Shown here: positions 44,764-54,330 of the stretch, piece after piece
Position numbering within the stretch: the first letter of the stretch is position 1
Layout: every line of letters starts with the position of its first letter
Assembly: GCF_000379765.1 (NCBI RefSeq)
Contig: NZ_KB903465.1
Span: forward strand, 124,001 to 188,000
Direction: 5' to 3'
Length of the DNA: 64,000 nucleotides
Source: Flexithrix dorotheae DSM 6795
GTDB taxonomy: Bacteria > Bacteroidota > Bacteroidia > Cytophagales > Flammeovirgaceae
Position numbers and translations under genes: made by a program
Notes under the pieces: model-generated
Told to the model about the DNA's origin: nothing
What the model saw: the letters and a program-made list of their open reading frames with translations, nothing else
The model's database searches: none

Positions 44764-45222
44764 TCAGTTCATTTTTTGGGGGCATTTCCCCTTAATGTTG
44801 AGAACATTTCTTTCCATTTCACCAGAATAATTCAATAAGGTTTTAAAATAACTATTCAGGTAAAAACCATTTTCAAAAGTGCCTAAAATGGCTTTCTTGA
44901 TGTTTTTCCTGGATTCATTTTTGGTAACCAGGCAATTACATCCAAAATCCAGGTAACGCTGTAGTGTTTCTTTATGGGTAGTATCCACAAATAAAATTTG
45001 TCGGGAAAGAGGGAACATCTGCCTAAAAGCAACCAGGTTATTTTCGGGCTGGTCGGAAATTGTTTCCTCATCAATTAATAATACATCATTAGAAATTCCA
45101 GCACCTTGTTTGGGTAACCGGGAAGTTTTGATGGTGGAAGTTGTCATTTCATTAACAAGTTCAGCCAGGTTATTACCAAAATAGTTTTCTTTAGTAATAG
45201 AAATTAAATTGAGGGCGGTCAT
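44764..45222 (-). CDS. Receiver-like protein without output domain
   Basis: 152 residues from the ATG at 45222; the frame can also start at 45249, which would add nine hydrophobic residues before the receiver strand. The alignment LNLISITKENYFGNNLAELV ... NDVLLIDEETI ... RQILFVDTTHKETLQRYLDFGCNCLVTKNE follows the CheY-type pattern of a NarL-class response regulator: beta-1, the phosphoacceptor strand with LLID, and the conserved Lys in VTKN. The paired acidic residues after beta-1 are replaced (TKEN). There is no HTH after the receiver. It may be a degenerate or single-domain regulator. Confidence 0.55.
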   Translation of the reverse strand: MTALNLISITKENYFGNNLAELVNEMTTSTIKTSRLPKQGAGISNDVLLIDEETISDQPENNLVAFRQMFPLSRQILFVDTTHKETLQRYLDFGCNCLVTKNESRKNIKKAILGTFENGFYLNSYFKTLLNYSGEMERNVLNIKGKCPQKMN

Positions 45223-46112
45223 GATAGTCAACGTTAATATGGCACTCATTAAATTTTATTTGAAGCAGCCATTTTCATCAATCCAATAACACTATAAAAC
45301 ATTTAAAAAGTACTGTTGCACTAAATGAGCGCACAATTTGGCAGATTTTTAAAAAATAAATTATTCCTTAGGAAATAAAATGTTATGTTGAATGAAATTT
45401 ACACAAATAAATTTTAGTACAATACCAAATTTTATAAATAATTAAAATAGATAGTTTCAGGATAGTAATAAAAATTAGTTAATGCTGGAGGAATATTCTG
45501 ATCTTATAAAGTTACATCAAATATTCTGCGAAGTCAATACCCAAAATAAGGTATATACATCAAAAACAGTTTTTTATTGACAGTAAATACAGGTAAAAAC
45601 AAAATAAAAGCGGTTAACAAAATGCCCAATAATTAATTATTCTAAAAAGACCCCTTTAAAAATAAGTATTTTTTCGTAGTACAGGTTATTATTTCATATG
45701 GAAAAAATGTAGGACAGATTTACTTGTTTAGCCAATTTTCATTAAACTACTTAGATCCAAATCCTCGGCTTGAATTTTAAAATAAATCAGTGTTTATATT
45801 TTAACTTTTCCTTTAACATATTCACTTCCGTTTAATTCCCAATTATTTACTATTTTCGCACGGCATATTCCCCTGTGTTCACAGGTCATAATTATGCATT
45901 TTAAAGGGTTTAAAGAGGTTAATTACTTTTTAGTCTCCAAATTTTATAATTGAATTTTTCATTTTTTAATAGAATTTTCCTTGTTTAGAGTCGGATTAAA
46001 AATTGATTTCCCAATTTTCAAATTCAAATCATATTACCAAAGAATTGTATAAACAAACTCCTAAAGAGTAAAAATCTGGTTCTACGAACAAACTGAGAAA
46101 TATCCAACTTTT
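45223..46112. other. About 890-bp intergenic region upstream of the DUF2723 gene
   Basis: Very AT-rich. The only open stretch of note is a 32-codon ATG frame at 45482-45580 (start MLEEYSDLIKLHQIF), not otherwise supported. TATTTTCG near 45851 resembles a -7 box with one mismatch. A small palindrome CCTGTGTTCACAGG lies near 45874. No RNA gene or repeat family recognised. Confidence 0.4.
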
Positions 46113-49100
46113 ATGAAAGAATTTAAAAAGATTAATGATATCACGGGCTGGGCGCTTTTCCTTATCTCCTTTTTCGTATATCTTTTAACAGTGGAAGAAA
46201 CGGCAAGTTTCTGGGATTGCGGGGAATTTATTGCCGTATCCTACAAACTGGAAGTACCTCACCCACCAGGAGCCCCCTTGTTCCTGTTATTGGGCAGAAT
46301 GTTTTCTTTCCTTGCCTTTGGAGATGTAACCCAGGTAGCATTCTGGATTAATATTCTATCTGTGCTGTCTTCCGCATTAACCATCATGTTCCTGCACTGG
46401 TCGATTGTTTTGTTAGGTAGAAAAGTAATCAAACCTGAGAAAGGTGAATATTCCATGAATCAGATCCTCACTTTAATGGGAGGTGGAATTGTAGGAAGCC
46501 TTGCTTATACTTTTTCAGATTCTTTCTGGTTTTCCGCAGTGGAAGCAGAAGTTTATGCTTTATCTTCTCTGTTCACAGCCTTCGTTTTTTGGGCTATATT
46601 AAAATGGGAATGGATAGAAAATCAGCAATTTGCCGATAAATGGCTTATTTTGATTGCCTACGTAATGGGGCTATCCATTGGGGTTCACTTACTTAACCTG
46701 GTAGCCATTCCTGCATTAGGCCTTATTTTTTACTTTAAGAAATATAAAGAACATACCCCTACCGGAGTTGTAGGTGCTTTTTTGGTAAGTGCTTTTGCCA
46801 TTCTGGTGATCATGTACGGAGTTATCCCAGGACTTCCAAGTGTGGCAGGTTATTTCGAAATTCTCTTTGTCAATTCTTTCGGGCTTCCATTCGGTTATGG
46901 TATAACCTTCTTTATCATAATGTTCATAGGACTTTTGGTTTATGGATTATATTATTCAGAGAAAAACCAGAAAGAAGTATTGAATGTGGCCCTATTGGCC
47001 TTCACATTCATTCTAATTGGCTATACTTCCTATGGCATCATTCCGATCAGGTCAGGTTATAATACCCCAATCAATGAAAATGACCCTTCCGATATCATTA
47101 GTGTGGTGAAGTACCTGAAAAGGGAGCAATATGGAGACCGTCCATTAGTCTATGGACAGTCATTTGTTTCTAAAAGAGTGGACCAGGAACAAGGAGCCGC
47201 TGTTTATAGAAAAGCTGAAGACAAATACGAAATATATGATTATAAAACCAAGATCATATATGACAAGAAAAACAATATGCTCTTCCCCAGGATTTACAGT
47301 CAGCAGCCTGGACACCCTGAACTTTACCGACAAAAACTGGGGCTGAAAGCAAATGAAACCCCTTCTATGCTTGACAATATTTACTATATGTTCGACTATC
47401 AGTTTGGGCATATGTACTTCAGGTATTTTATGTGGAATTTTGCAGGAAGAGAAAGTGATGAGAAGGAAGCAGGCTGGCTTACCCCGTGGGAAGATATCGG
47501 GGTTGATTTACCAGAGGAATTAGCCAGAAATAAAGCCAGAAGTAATTTTTACATGTTGCCCTTAATTCTGGGAATTATAGGATTGTTCTTTCAATATAAA
47601 AAGGGCGAAAAGGATTTTTGGGTAGTAATGATCCTATTTTTCCTTACCGGATTAGGATTAGTACTTTACCTTAATTCACCTCCGGTAGAACCCCGGGAAA
47701 GGGATTATATTTATGTCGGTTCCTTTTATGCTTTTGCCATATGGATAGGTTTTGGTGTATTTGCTATCAAAGAATTTCTGAGTAAATATCTTAAAAACGG
47801 ACTTGCAGCCCCTGCATTAGCTTGTGTTTTATCCCTTAGTGCGCCTGCAATAATGGGCATAAACGGCTGGGATAATCACAACAGGTCAAATAGATTCCAT
47901 TCCATTGACCAGGCTAAAAACACCCTGAGAAGCTGCGCTCCAAATGCCATATTATTCACTGGTGGAGATAATGACACTTTCCCCCTTTGGTACGTGCAGG
48001 AAGTAGAAGGATTTAGGACAGATGTAAGAGTGGTCGTTTTAAGTTACTTCAGTACCGACTGGTACATTTCTCAAATGAGGAGGAAAGCGTATGAATCAGA
48101 TCCACTCCCATTATCCATAAAACCAAAAAACTATCTTTCCGGAACCAACGATTATGTTCCTTTGGTAGAATCAGAAGGAAGTGAAAAAAGAGCTGTAAAT
48201 GTAAAATCATACATCAATCTGGTGGACAAAAATGACCCAAGAGTACTTGTTCCGTTACAAGGTGGCGGACAAACTGCCAAATTGTTAACCAGAAACTTTT
48301 CTCTTGATATCGATAAGGGTGATGTATTGAAGAAAGGATTTATTCCAAAAGGTAAAGAAGATCAGGTAGTTGATCAAATGGTTTGGAGTTTAAAAGAAGG
48401 ACAAAGAGCTATTTTTAAAAGTGATCTGGCTATTCTGGATTTATTAGCTACCAATAATTGGGAAAGGCCAATTTATTTCAACAATACTTCTTCAAATACT
48501 TCTAACCTGGAATTAAGACCTTACCTACAATTAGAAGGGATGGCATTCAGACTTATGCCTATCAGAAGCAAACCTTCCGGAGAGGTTGGAGAGGTGAACG
48601 TTGAGGTAATGAAAGAAAACTTATCAAAATTTGAATTCAGAGGTTTTGATGATCCAAGTACTTATAATGATGAAGAATACAGGAAGTTTGGGGCAAATAC
48701 TAGACATAGTTATGCCAGGCTGGCAAAGGCCCTTTATGAAGAAGGAAGATTGGATGAAGCCAAAGAAGTACTCGATACCGGGTTGAAAAACATTCCTGAT
48801 ACGACTATTCCTTATAGCTATTTTACTTCTCGTTTTGTAGAGCTTTACTATTTATTGGGAGAAAAAGAGAGAGCCAAGGAAATTGCGGATGTAATGGAAA
48901 GAAGAGCCAGAGAATTTGTGGATTACGCAGTAAATCATGGCAAATATGATGACAATATTTATAGAAGTGCCATGATCTTCCCTTCAGCACTTGCTGATAT
49001 TTACAGGAGGTTATCTATCCAGGTAATGAATGAGGCTACAAACCTTCAGGGAAGTAGTGACAGTGATATTAATTTGGAAGGAGATATTTCTGCAAAACTT

Positions 49101-49202
49101 CAGGAAATAGAAGAAGAAAGAAAATTCTATATGGAGGAGTTTGAACGGTTTGATAAAATTTTAGAAGAAAATCAACAAAAACTCCGGTCAGGAAGAAGGT
49201 AA
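46113..49202 (+). CDS. DUF2723-family multi-span membrane protein with C-terminal TPR-like tail (GT-C-like)
   Basis: 1029 residues. The first half has about ten membrane helices. The first extracytoplasmic loop carries SFWDCGEFIAVSYKLEVPHP, in which Asp and Glu resemble the acidic dyad of GT-C protein O-mannosyltransferases. A periplasmic segment follows, with ILFTGGDNDTFPLWYVQEV and TDWYISQMRRKAYES, both recurrent in this family. The C terminus has TPR-like helices (YARLAKALYEEGRLDEAKEVL). Family members are widespread in Bacteroidota and are suspected to glycosylate proteins or lipids at the outer face of the inner membrane; direct function is unproven. It stands as a single gene after a long leader region. 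Confidence 0.88.
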   Translation: MKEFKKINDITGWALFLISFFVYLLTVEETASFWDCGEFIAVSYKLEVPHPPGAPLFLLLGRMFSFLAFGDVTQVAFWINILSVLSSALTIMFLHWSIVLLGRKVIKPEKGEYSMNQILTLMGGGIVGSLAYTFSDSFWFSAVEAEVYALSSLFTAFVFWAILKWEWIENQQFADKWLILIAYVMGLSIGVHLLNLVAIPALGLIFYFKKYKEHTPTGVVGAFLVSAFAILVIMYGVIPGLPSVAGYFEILFVNSFGLPFGYGITFFIIMFIGLLVYGLYYSEKNQKEVLNVALLAFTFILIGYTSYGIIPIRSGYNTPINENDPSDIISVVKYLKREQYGDRPLVYGQSFVSKRVDQEQGAAVYRKAEDKYEIYDYKTKIIYDKKNNMLFPRIYSQQPGHPELYRQKLGLKANETPSMLDNIYYMFDYQFGHMYFRYFMWNFAGRESDEKEAGWLTPWEDIGVDLPEELARNKARSNFYMLPLILGIIGLFFQYKKGEKDFWVVMILFFLTGLGLVLYLNSPPVEPRERDYIYVGSFYAFAIWIGFGVFAIKEFLSKYLKNGLAAPALACVLSLSAPAIMGINGWDNHNRSNRFHSIDQAKNTLRSCAPNAILFTGGDNDTFPLWYVQEVEGFRTDVRVVVLSYFSTDWYISQMRRKAYESDPLPLSIKPKNYLSGTNDYVPLVESEGSEKRAVNVKSYINLVDKNDPRVLVPLQGGGQTAKLLTRNFSLDIDKGDVLKKGFIPKGKEDQVVDQMVWSLKEGQRAIFKSDLAILDLLATNNWERPIYFNNTSSNTSNLELRPYLQLEGMAFRLMPIRSKPSGEVGEVNVEVMKENLSKFEFRGFDDPSTYNDEEYRKFGANTRHSYARLAKALYEEGRLDEAKEVLDTGLKNIPDTTIPYSYFTSRFVELYYLLGEKERAKEIADVMERRAREFVDYAVNHGKYDDNIYRSAMIFPSALADIYRRLSIQVMNEATNLQGSSDSDINLEGDISAKLQEIEEERKFYMEEFERFDKILEENQQKLRSGRR

Positions 49203-49381
49203 GAAATAGTCCTGGTGGACTAAAGTTGAAATAAAGACTGTTTTAAGTTAATCTCCCAAATTTTGAAATGATTTGGATTAGTGATAACTTGAAACAGTTT
49301 TTTTTATGGTTAGAGAATGAGCTTGCTTATTCTTTAACTTTTTCAAACTATTTCATTTAACTCACCCATTAAACTAAACTT

Positions 49382-50440
49382 ATGAAAATGAGATTCACTT
49401 TTTTATCTTTCATAATTATTACCTCTATTATTTTAGGTTGTAAACCCAAAGAAGAACCTGTCACTGAGGTGGAAGAACCCGAAGAGAAGGAAGTTTCAAA
49501 ATATGAAACAACTGGCAGCAAAGAGGTAGTAAGTCCTAAGCTACATGATCTTATACCAGAAGAAAACCAATTAGAAATTATAGCAGAAGGTTTTGACTGG
49601 TCGGAAGGGCCGCTTTGGATTCCCTCCCAAAACATGTTATTGTTTACGGATATTCCCCCCAACAAAATAATAAAGTGGACAGAAGAAAATGGTGCAGAAC
49701 TATACCTTACCCCAGCCGGATATACTGGAGAAACGGAAAGAGGCGGAGAAGTTGGTGCCAATGGATTGCTTTTGGATAGTGATGAAAACCTGGTGCTTTG
49801 CCAGCACGGCAACAGGCAAATGGCAAGGATGGATGCACCTCTTGACCAGCCAGCACCAAATTTTATTACCATAGCCGATAATTATGAGGGAAAGAAATTT
49901 AATAGTCCGAATGATGCTACTTTTAAAAGCAATGGTGATCTATATTTCACCGATCCTCCTTATGGACTAGAGAAAAATATGAACGATCCCTTAAAGGAAA
50001 TCCCTTTTCAGGGAGTTTATAAAGCTGACGCTGAGGGAAATGTGGTTTTGCTTACGGATGAATTAAGCAGACCTAACGGGATCGCATTCTCTCCGAATGA
50101 AAAAACTTTATATGTGGCGAATTCCGATCCTAATAGGGCTATCTGGATGGCTTATGATGTGAAAGAAGATGGAACGCTTGAAAATGGCAGAGTATTTTAT
50201 GATGCTACAGACAATAGTAAAGCTGGTGAAAAAGGTTTACCTGACGGCTTAAAAGTAGATGATATGGGAAATATTTACGCTACGGGCCCAGGTGGTATAT
50301 GGATTTTTACTGATGAAGGCGAACATCTTGGTACATTAAAAACCGGCCAGGCTACCTCCAATTGTGCTTTCAATGAAGATAAATCGATGCTTTATATCAC
50401 TGCTGATATGTACCTGATGAGAATAAAAATGAAATCTTAA
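49382..50440 (+). CDS. SMP-30/gluconolactonase-like lipoprotein
   Basis: 352 residues. The signal peptide ends TSIILGC, giving lipid-modified Cys at 19 or so. A Glu-rich linker follows. The six-bladed propeller has EGPLWIP with the metal-binding Glu, GANGLLLD, SPNDATFKSNGDLYFTDPPYG, LSRPNGIAFSPNEKTLYVANS and LPDGLKVDDMGNIYATGPGG, where Asn and Asp bind a divalent metal. The family cleaves lactones such as gluconolactone in the periplasm. It could act on the lactone product of a sugar dehydrogenase such as the quinoprotein at 28028, but they are 19 kb apart. Ends 6 bp before a strong terminator. Confidence 0.92.
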   Translation: MKMRFTFLSFIIITSIILGCKPKEEPVTEVEEPEEKEVSKYETTGSKEVVSPKLHDLIPEENQLEIIAEGFDWSEGPLWIPSQNMLLFTDIPPNKIIKWTEENGAELYLTPAGYTGETERGGEVGANGLLLDSDENLVLCQHGNRQMARMDAPLDQPAPNFITIADNYEGKKFNSPNDATFKSNGDLYFTDPPYGLEKNMNDPLKEIPFQGVYKADAEGNVVLLTDELSRPNGIAFSPNEKTLYVANSDPNRAIWMAYDVKEDGTLENGRVFYDATDNSKAGEKGLPDGLKVDDMGNIYATGPGGIWIFTDEGEHLGTLKTGQATSNCAFNEDKSMLYITADMYLMRIKMKS

Positions 50441-50446
50441 AAAATG

Positions 50447-50476
50447 AAAAGCACTGATTTTTGAATCAGTGCTTTT
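50447..50476. terminator. Bidirectional intrinsic terminator
   Basis: AAAAGCACTGATT (50447-50459) and AATCAGTGCTTTT (50464-50476) form a perfect 13-bp stem with a 4-nt loop. It serves the SMP-30 gene and, in the other direction, the convergent outer-membrane protein gene. Confidence 0.9.
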
Positions 50477-50511
50477 CTAATACAGGATTAATTTTTTGCC
50501 ACTATATATTT

Positions 50512-51321
50512 CTAGTAATAGAGTGAACTATTGTAAAATGTAGGGCATGGCATACTTCCTCCACGCTTTCCATACTTTTTCTGATCACCTAATTTGAATA
50601 ATAGTTTTAAGGTTAGCATTCCATATACGTCAGCTTTATTCGGGTTTCCATTTCCAAAGGAGGTCGCTCCATTAATTCCATTCGGGCGAATTGTTTCGAA
50701 ATAATTAACTTCCTCAGGACTAAGGTTCGCCACATTTATTGTTCTGGCACTTACCCCATCCAATAAATCTGAATTGACTACTCTCATTCCCGCATCTACT
50801 ACAAAAGCTACCTTTTTGCTCAGGTCATAGCGAAACCCAACCCCTAATGGAAATATCATACTAATATTTGGGATAGGTTCTGATTCGGTTTGAAGATCCG
50901 AGGCTTTTATTTCACCTGCTCCACCATCACTCGAGAGCAAATATTGTGGGTTATTCGTTGTGAAGCCAAGGCCTGCATAAGCAAAAGGCATCAATTTAGC
51001 CCCCGGGTTTCCTCCATACATCAAACTGGTATATAGCTCAATATTTGATGCTTTAAAGGCTCTATTTCGGGAGGGATGAACATCAGGTGCACCTATTTTA
51101 TAATAGCTAGCGCCCGATTTTAAATAGAGATTTCTTGTATATTGATACCATAACTCCACATTTACGGCCGGCTCAGTGTTTTGGATCTTAAGCCCTGAAA
51201 CATCACCTGAATAGCCTGTACCTCCCGCTCCAACAGCAAGACTTAACTGGGCAGTAGAGTTTTCAATAAATAATAGGGAGACCACCAATCCTAAAAGGAT
51301 TCCTTTAAAAAATAACTTCAT
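50512..51321 (-). CDS. Outer membrane beta-barrel protein, unknown function
   Basis: 269 residues with a signal peptide (about 1-24, ending NSTAQ). The mature part alternates strands (LSLAVGAGGTGYSGDVSG, VELWYQYTRNLYLKSGASYY, FAYAGLGFTTNNP, FPLGVGFRYDLSKKVAFVVD, GMLTLKLLFKLG) and matches small outer membrane barrels of Bacteroidota. The C terminus ends SMPCPTFYNSSLYY, which is unusual for a barrel because a true last strand normally ends with F or W. No known substrate or enzyme motif. Alone in its transcription unit. Confidence 0.65.
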   Translation of the reverse strand: MKLFFKGILLGLVVSLLFIENSTAQLSLAVGAGGTGYSGDVSGLKIQNTEPAVNVELWYQYTRNLYLKSGASYYKIGAPDVHPSRNRAFKASNIELYTSLMYGGNPGAKLMPFAYAGLGFTTNNPQYLLSSDGGAGEIKASDLQTESEPIPNISMIFPLGVGFRYDLSKKVAFVVDAGMRVVNSDLLDGVSARTINVANLSPEEVNYFETIRPNGINGATSFGNGNPNKADVYGMLTLKLLFKLGDQKKYGKRGGSMPCPTFYNSSLYY

Positions 51322-51491
51322 TTCTGGTTGAATTTATAGCTGATTACGAAATTGTTAGTTGAAGATTTTTACGCTGAAAGCCTAAAAAAAGTTCGAAAGT
51401 CAAAAATTCTCTTCAATTTCAGTAAATTCAAATAATATGCCACATGCTTTTTTAAGTCCTTATTCAAAATTGAATCACAATTAATCTGACC

Positions 51492-51848
51492 ATGCACGTA
51501 AAAATGAATTTTTCCCGACCTGAACTTATATATTTATTCCTGACCATCCTTGGACTCCTGCTTCCCTGGTATTTTAATATCCAGTTCTTTTTGACTGAAC
51601 CTGATACTTCCATAGGAAATTTTGTGGCACTTACCTTTCTGAGCTACCCATCGATTTCCATAAATATGGATCTCACCGTGTGTTTACTTACATATTTTGT
51701 GTGGTTTATACCCGAAGCTATCCGATTAAAAATAAAAAACTGGTGGATTTTTATTGTTTTGTGCTTTCTGATTGCTTTTGCGTTTTCTTTTCCATTGTTT
51801 ATGCTTGTAAGAGAAAGGAAGCTTAGAAAAGCAGGGCTTAGAGATTAG
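51492..51848 (+). CDS. Small membrane protein, DUF2834-like
   Basis: 118 residues; a second Met at position 5 is an alternative start. Three hydrophobic segments (about 13-31, 60-75 and 86-106). The pattern LLPWYFN ... NMDLTVCLLTYFVWFIPEAIRLKIKNWWIF ... FSFPLFMLVRERK fits the DUF2834 family of unknown function: Pro-Trp after helix 1, Asp before helix 2, Glu-Ala/Arg at its end, and a basic tail after LPL/FPL. Probable inner-membrane protein. It has no clear operon partner. Confidence 0.65.
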   Translation: MHVKMNFSRPELIYLFLTILGLLLPWYFNIQFFLTEPDTSIGNFVALTFLSYPSISINMDLTVCLLTYFVWFIPEAIRLKIKNWWIFIVLCFLIAFAFSFPLFMLVRERKLRKAGLRD

Positions 51849-52066
51849 ATCTTTTGTTTGAAATTAACCTGGCAAGGATTTCCCGATTTTTTTTACCAAT
51901 TGATATTTTCAATTATCATCTAATGGTTGAATGTCCTAACTTTGCCCGAATTTTCATAAAATGCCAGCTACATTTCAATCATCCAATAAAATTGAATAAA
52001 TGGTTTATTTGTGGTGTGGCAAATCATGAATGATCATTCAGCAAAATTTCTATTAAAATTAAAAAT

Positions 52067-52627
52067 ATGAAAAACCCCATTTTTAAAAAGGGTATTGTCA
52101 CCGGGCTTGCAGCAGGTTTAACCTGTTTTATTTATATATATGTGCTCTATTTGTTAGGTCTAAATCAATTTGGGCGATTCAAATATATGTTCATTGGAAT
52201 TTATGCCATATTTTTTGTGGTAGGTTTATGGAGCTTTCGCCAACAGTTTGGTGGCCTGGAATGGTCCAGAGCCCTGGGACTTGGCTTGTTAATTAATTTT
52301 TTTGGTAGCCTTACCTATTTTATTGTGCTGTATGCATTCATGGCTGGAACTCCAAATAATGCCATCGAAAGATATGAATCCGAAATGTTGTTGTTGCAAA
52401 AAGGTAACCAGGAGTACCTGAAGCATGAAATGCAAAAATCTCTGGAACTTGATGATATTACTACCCATAATAAGCTAAAGGAGGAATTAGACAACCTTAA
52501 TAAAGCGTATGAAACATTTAAAAATACAGAATGGACTCCTGGAATTATGGCAGTTGATCAAACATTTGGTTTTGCAGGAATTGGGCTTTTTCTAGCCTTT
52601 TTATTCAGTTTAATTTTCAAAAACTAG
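52067..52627 (+). CDS. DUF4199-like membrane protein
   Basis: 186 residues. Four hydrophobic segments (about 10-30, 38-56, 70-90 and 163-185), with a hydrophilic helical stretch of about 60 residues between the third and fourth (Glu/Lys/Leu-rich, MQKSLELDDITTHNKLKEEL). This arrangement matches the DUF4199 family in Bacteroidota, whose function is not known. A TAACTTTG -7 box lies at 51937-51944, but no paired -33 box was found. The trpF-like gene follows at 57 bp and may be co-transcribed. Confidence 0.7.
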   Translation: MKNPIFKKGIVTGLAAGLTCFIYIYVLYLLGLNQFGRFKYMFIGIYAIFFVVGLWSFRQQFGGLEWSRALGLGLLINFFGSLTYFIVLYAFMAGTPNNAIERYESEMLLLQKGNQEYLKHEMQKSLELDDITTHNKLKEELDNLNKAYETFKNTEWTPGIMAVDQTFGFAGIGLFLAFLFSLIFKN

Positions 52628-52684
52628 CATACAATTTTTAAATTCAAACCACCAGATTTTCCTGGCAGGCTCAATCATTCTATT

Positions 52685-53347
52685 ATGGAACCCTCACCAA
52701 AACCTAGAGTCAAAATTTGTTGTATTAGCAGTAAGGAAGAAGCCAGCATTGCCATTTCCTTTGGTGCATCTGCATTAGGATTAGTGGGGGAAATGCCAAG
52801 CGGGCCCGGGGTAATTAATGATGAATTAATAAAGGAAATTGCAGAAACGGTGCCCCCTCCCATCAGTACATTCTTACTTACAAGTAGAATGGATGCCAAA
52901 GCAATCATCGAACATCAACAAAAGGTAAACACCAATACCATCCAAATTGTAGATGCCCTGGAATCTGGAACTTATCAGGAAATAAAAACAGCACTACCAG
53001 GAGTAAAGCTTGTTCAGGTAATTCATGTAATTGGAGAGGAATCTGTAGATGAGGCCATTAAATTATCGGAATCTGTAGATGCTATATTGCTGGACTCTGG
53101 AAACCCCAACCTCACCGTAAAAGAGCTTGGAGGAACAGGAAGAACACATAACTGGGAATTAAGCAGGAAAATAAGAGAGGCGATTAATGTCCCTATTTTC
53201 CTTGCCGGGGGACTAAAGCCTGAAAATGTGAAACAAGCAATAGAAACAGTTCAACCATTTGGACTGGACCTCTGCAGTGGAGTAAGAACCGATGGACACC
53301 TGGATTCAGTCAAACTGGAAGCCTTTTTCAAGGCAGTTAATAGTTAG
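52685..53347 (+). CDS. Phosphoribosylanthranilate isomerase-like protein (TrpF paralogue)
   Basis: 220 residues, a TIM barrel of TrpF type. The catalytic Cys is in RVKICC (Cys12; true TrpF usually reads KICG) and the acid is Asp137 in ILLDSG. Phosphate loops are near GGTGRTHNW and FLAGGLKPENV, with the ending LDLCSGVRTDGHLDSVKLEAF. The residues needed for the Amadori rearrangement are kept. It is not in a trp operon, and its neighbours are unrelated membrane and NAD genes. It may therefore be a paralogue with a different substrate. Its stop overlaps the convergent nadR stop by 4 bp. Confidence 0.75.
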   Translation: MEPSPKPRVKICCISSKEEASIAISFGASALGLVGEMPSGPGVINDELIKEIAETVPPPISTFLLTSRMDAKAIIEHQQKVNTNTIQIVDALESGTYQEIKTALPGVKLVQVIHVIGEESVDEAIKLSESVDAILLDSGNPNLTVKELGGTGRTHNWELSRKIREAINVPIFLAGGLKPENVKQAIETVQPFGLDLCSGVRTDGHLDSVKLEAFFKAVNS

Positions 53348-54330
53348 TTTTTCGCAATAAATATTTCACATATTTCTTTCATTTGCTTGAAGCGTTCCTC
53401 CCAGGAACCATTTATTTCTGTCACCTGGATGCCCTGTCTCCGAATTTCTGACAGATGGAACTCATTTAATTGGTTTCTTGCCTTTTCATCCAGCCGTGTA
53501 CCGTCCTGAATATAAGGAATGCCATTTGGCGTTAAAAAAAAATATAAATCAGCACGATTTAAAGTGTTGATTTCATAATTTAATTCAAGAGGTTTGTCAA
53601 ACAAAAACCGACTATATGATTTTGTAATCGTGCAATCCGTATCCAGAAATAAGATTTTATTGGCAGTGGAAAGATGAATTTGGATTTGGTTTGCATGTAC
53701 TCTTGCTATTTTTTGTAAATCTGAAAAAGAACAGGCTTTGGTTGAAGACAAAATTTCTCTTGCGGCTTCCGCTACATAATTGGTGTTAAAAGATGCCGCT
53801 AATGCCTGCGCTAGAGTTGACTTTCCCGTAGATTCTGTACCAAGCAGAGCTATTTTTTTTACAAAATAAGGCTTTACAGCTTTTGGCAAAAAGCTCCAGT
53901 TGACGAAAGGTTTTTTCCTAATATCGGTAGCGGAAATCCCGACTATTTCTCTTTTACAATCGAATGGCAAATGCTGAATATTCATGAATTTAGCCAGATA
54001 ATCTCCATATTTTTCAGAAGTAAATACTATATTTAAATCAGGGATTAGCGTTTTAAAAACTTCACTCCAAACCCGAGATATATCCCTGGAAGACTCGGAA
54101 GTATTGGGTAATTCATCTTCTCTGTATGCAAAAGGAACAACCTTTATCCTTTGCTGTTTTTTATAGGTATTTTGAATCCAGTTTTGCCGGATTTCAACGG
54201 GAATACTCTCCTTATCAGAGGCGCAAACCAGTACATATAATAAATCGCAATGAGTTAAGGCAAAATCAATCAGGTGCTGGTGCCCCACATGAAAAGGATA
54301 AAATTTACCAAAAACAAGTCCTTTAACCAC
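53344..54330 (-). CDS. nadR: NadR-like NMN adenylyltransferase / ribosylnicotinamide kinase
   Basis: 328 residues in two domains. Residues 1-155 are a nucleotidyltransferase: GKFYPFHVGHQHLI (HxGH-type) and ISATDIRKKP (the ISxTxxR triphosphate motif). Residues 165-328 are a P-loop kinase: LLGTESTGKSTLAQAL (Walker A), followed by ADLYFFLTPNGIPYIQDGTR. It first phosphorylates nicotinamide riboside to NMN and then adenylates NMN to NAD. There is no helix-turn-helix domain, so unlike enteric NadR it is not also a repressor. It is third in a tight operon after a TonB receptor and pnuC (overlap with pnuC is 8 bp), which is the expected order for NR import and trapping. Confidence 0.92.
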   Translation of the reverse strand: MVKGLVFGKFYPFHVGHQHLIDFALTHCDLLYVLVCASDKESIPVEIRQNWIQNTYKKQQRIKVVPFAYREDELPNTSESSRDISRVWSEVFKTLIPDLNIVFTSEKYGDYLAKFMNIQHLPFDCKREIVGISATDIRKKPFVNWSFLPKAVKPYFVKKIALLGTESTGKSTLAQALAASFNTNYVAEAAREILSSTKACSFSDLQKIARVHANQIQIHLSTANKILFLDTDCTITKSYSRFLFDKPLELNYEINTLNRADLYFFLTPNGIPYIQDGTRLDEKARNQLNEFHLSEIRRQGIQVTEINGSWEERFKQMKEICEIFIAKN

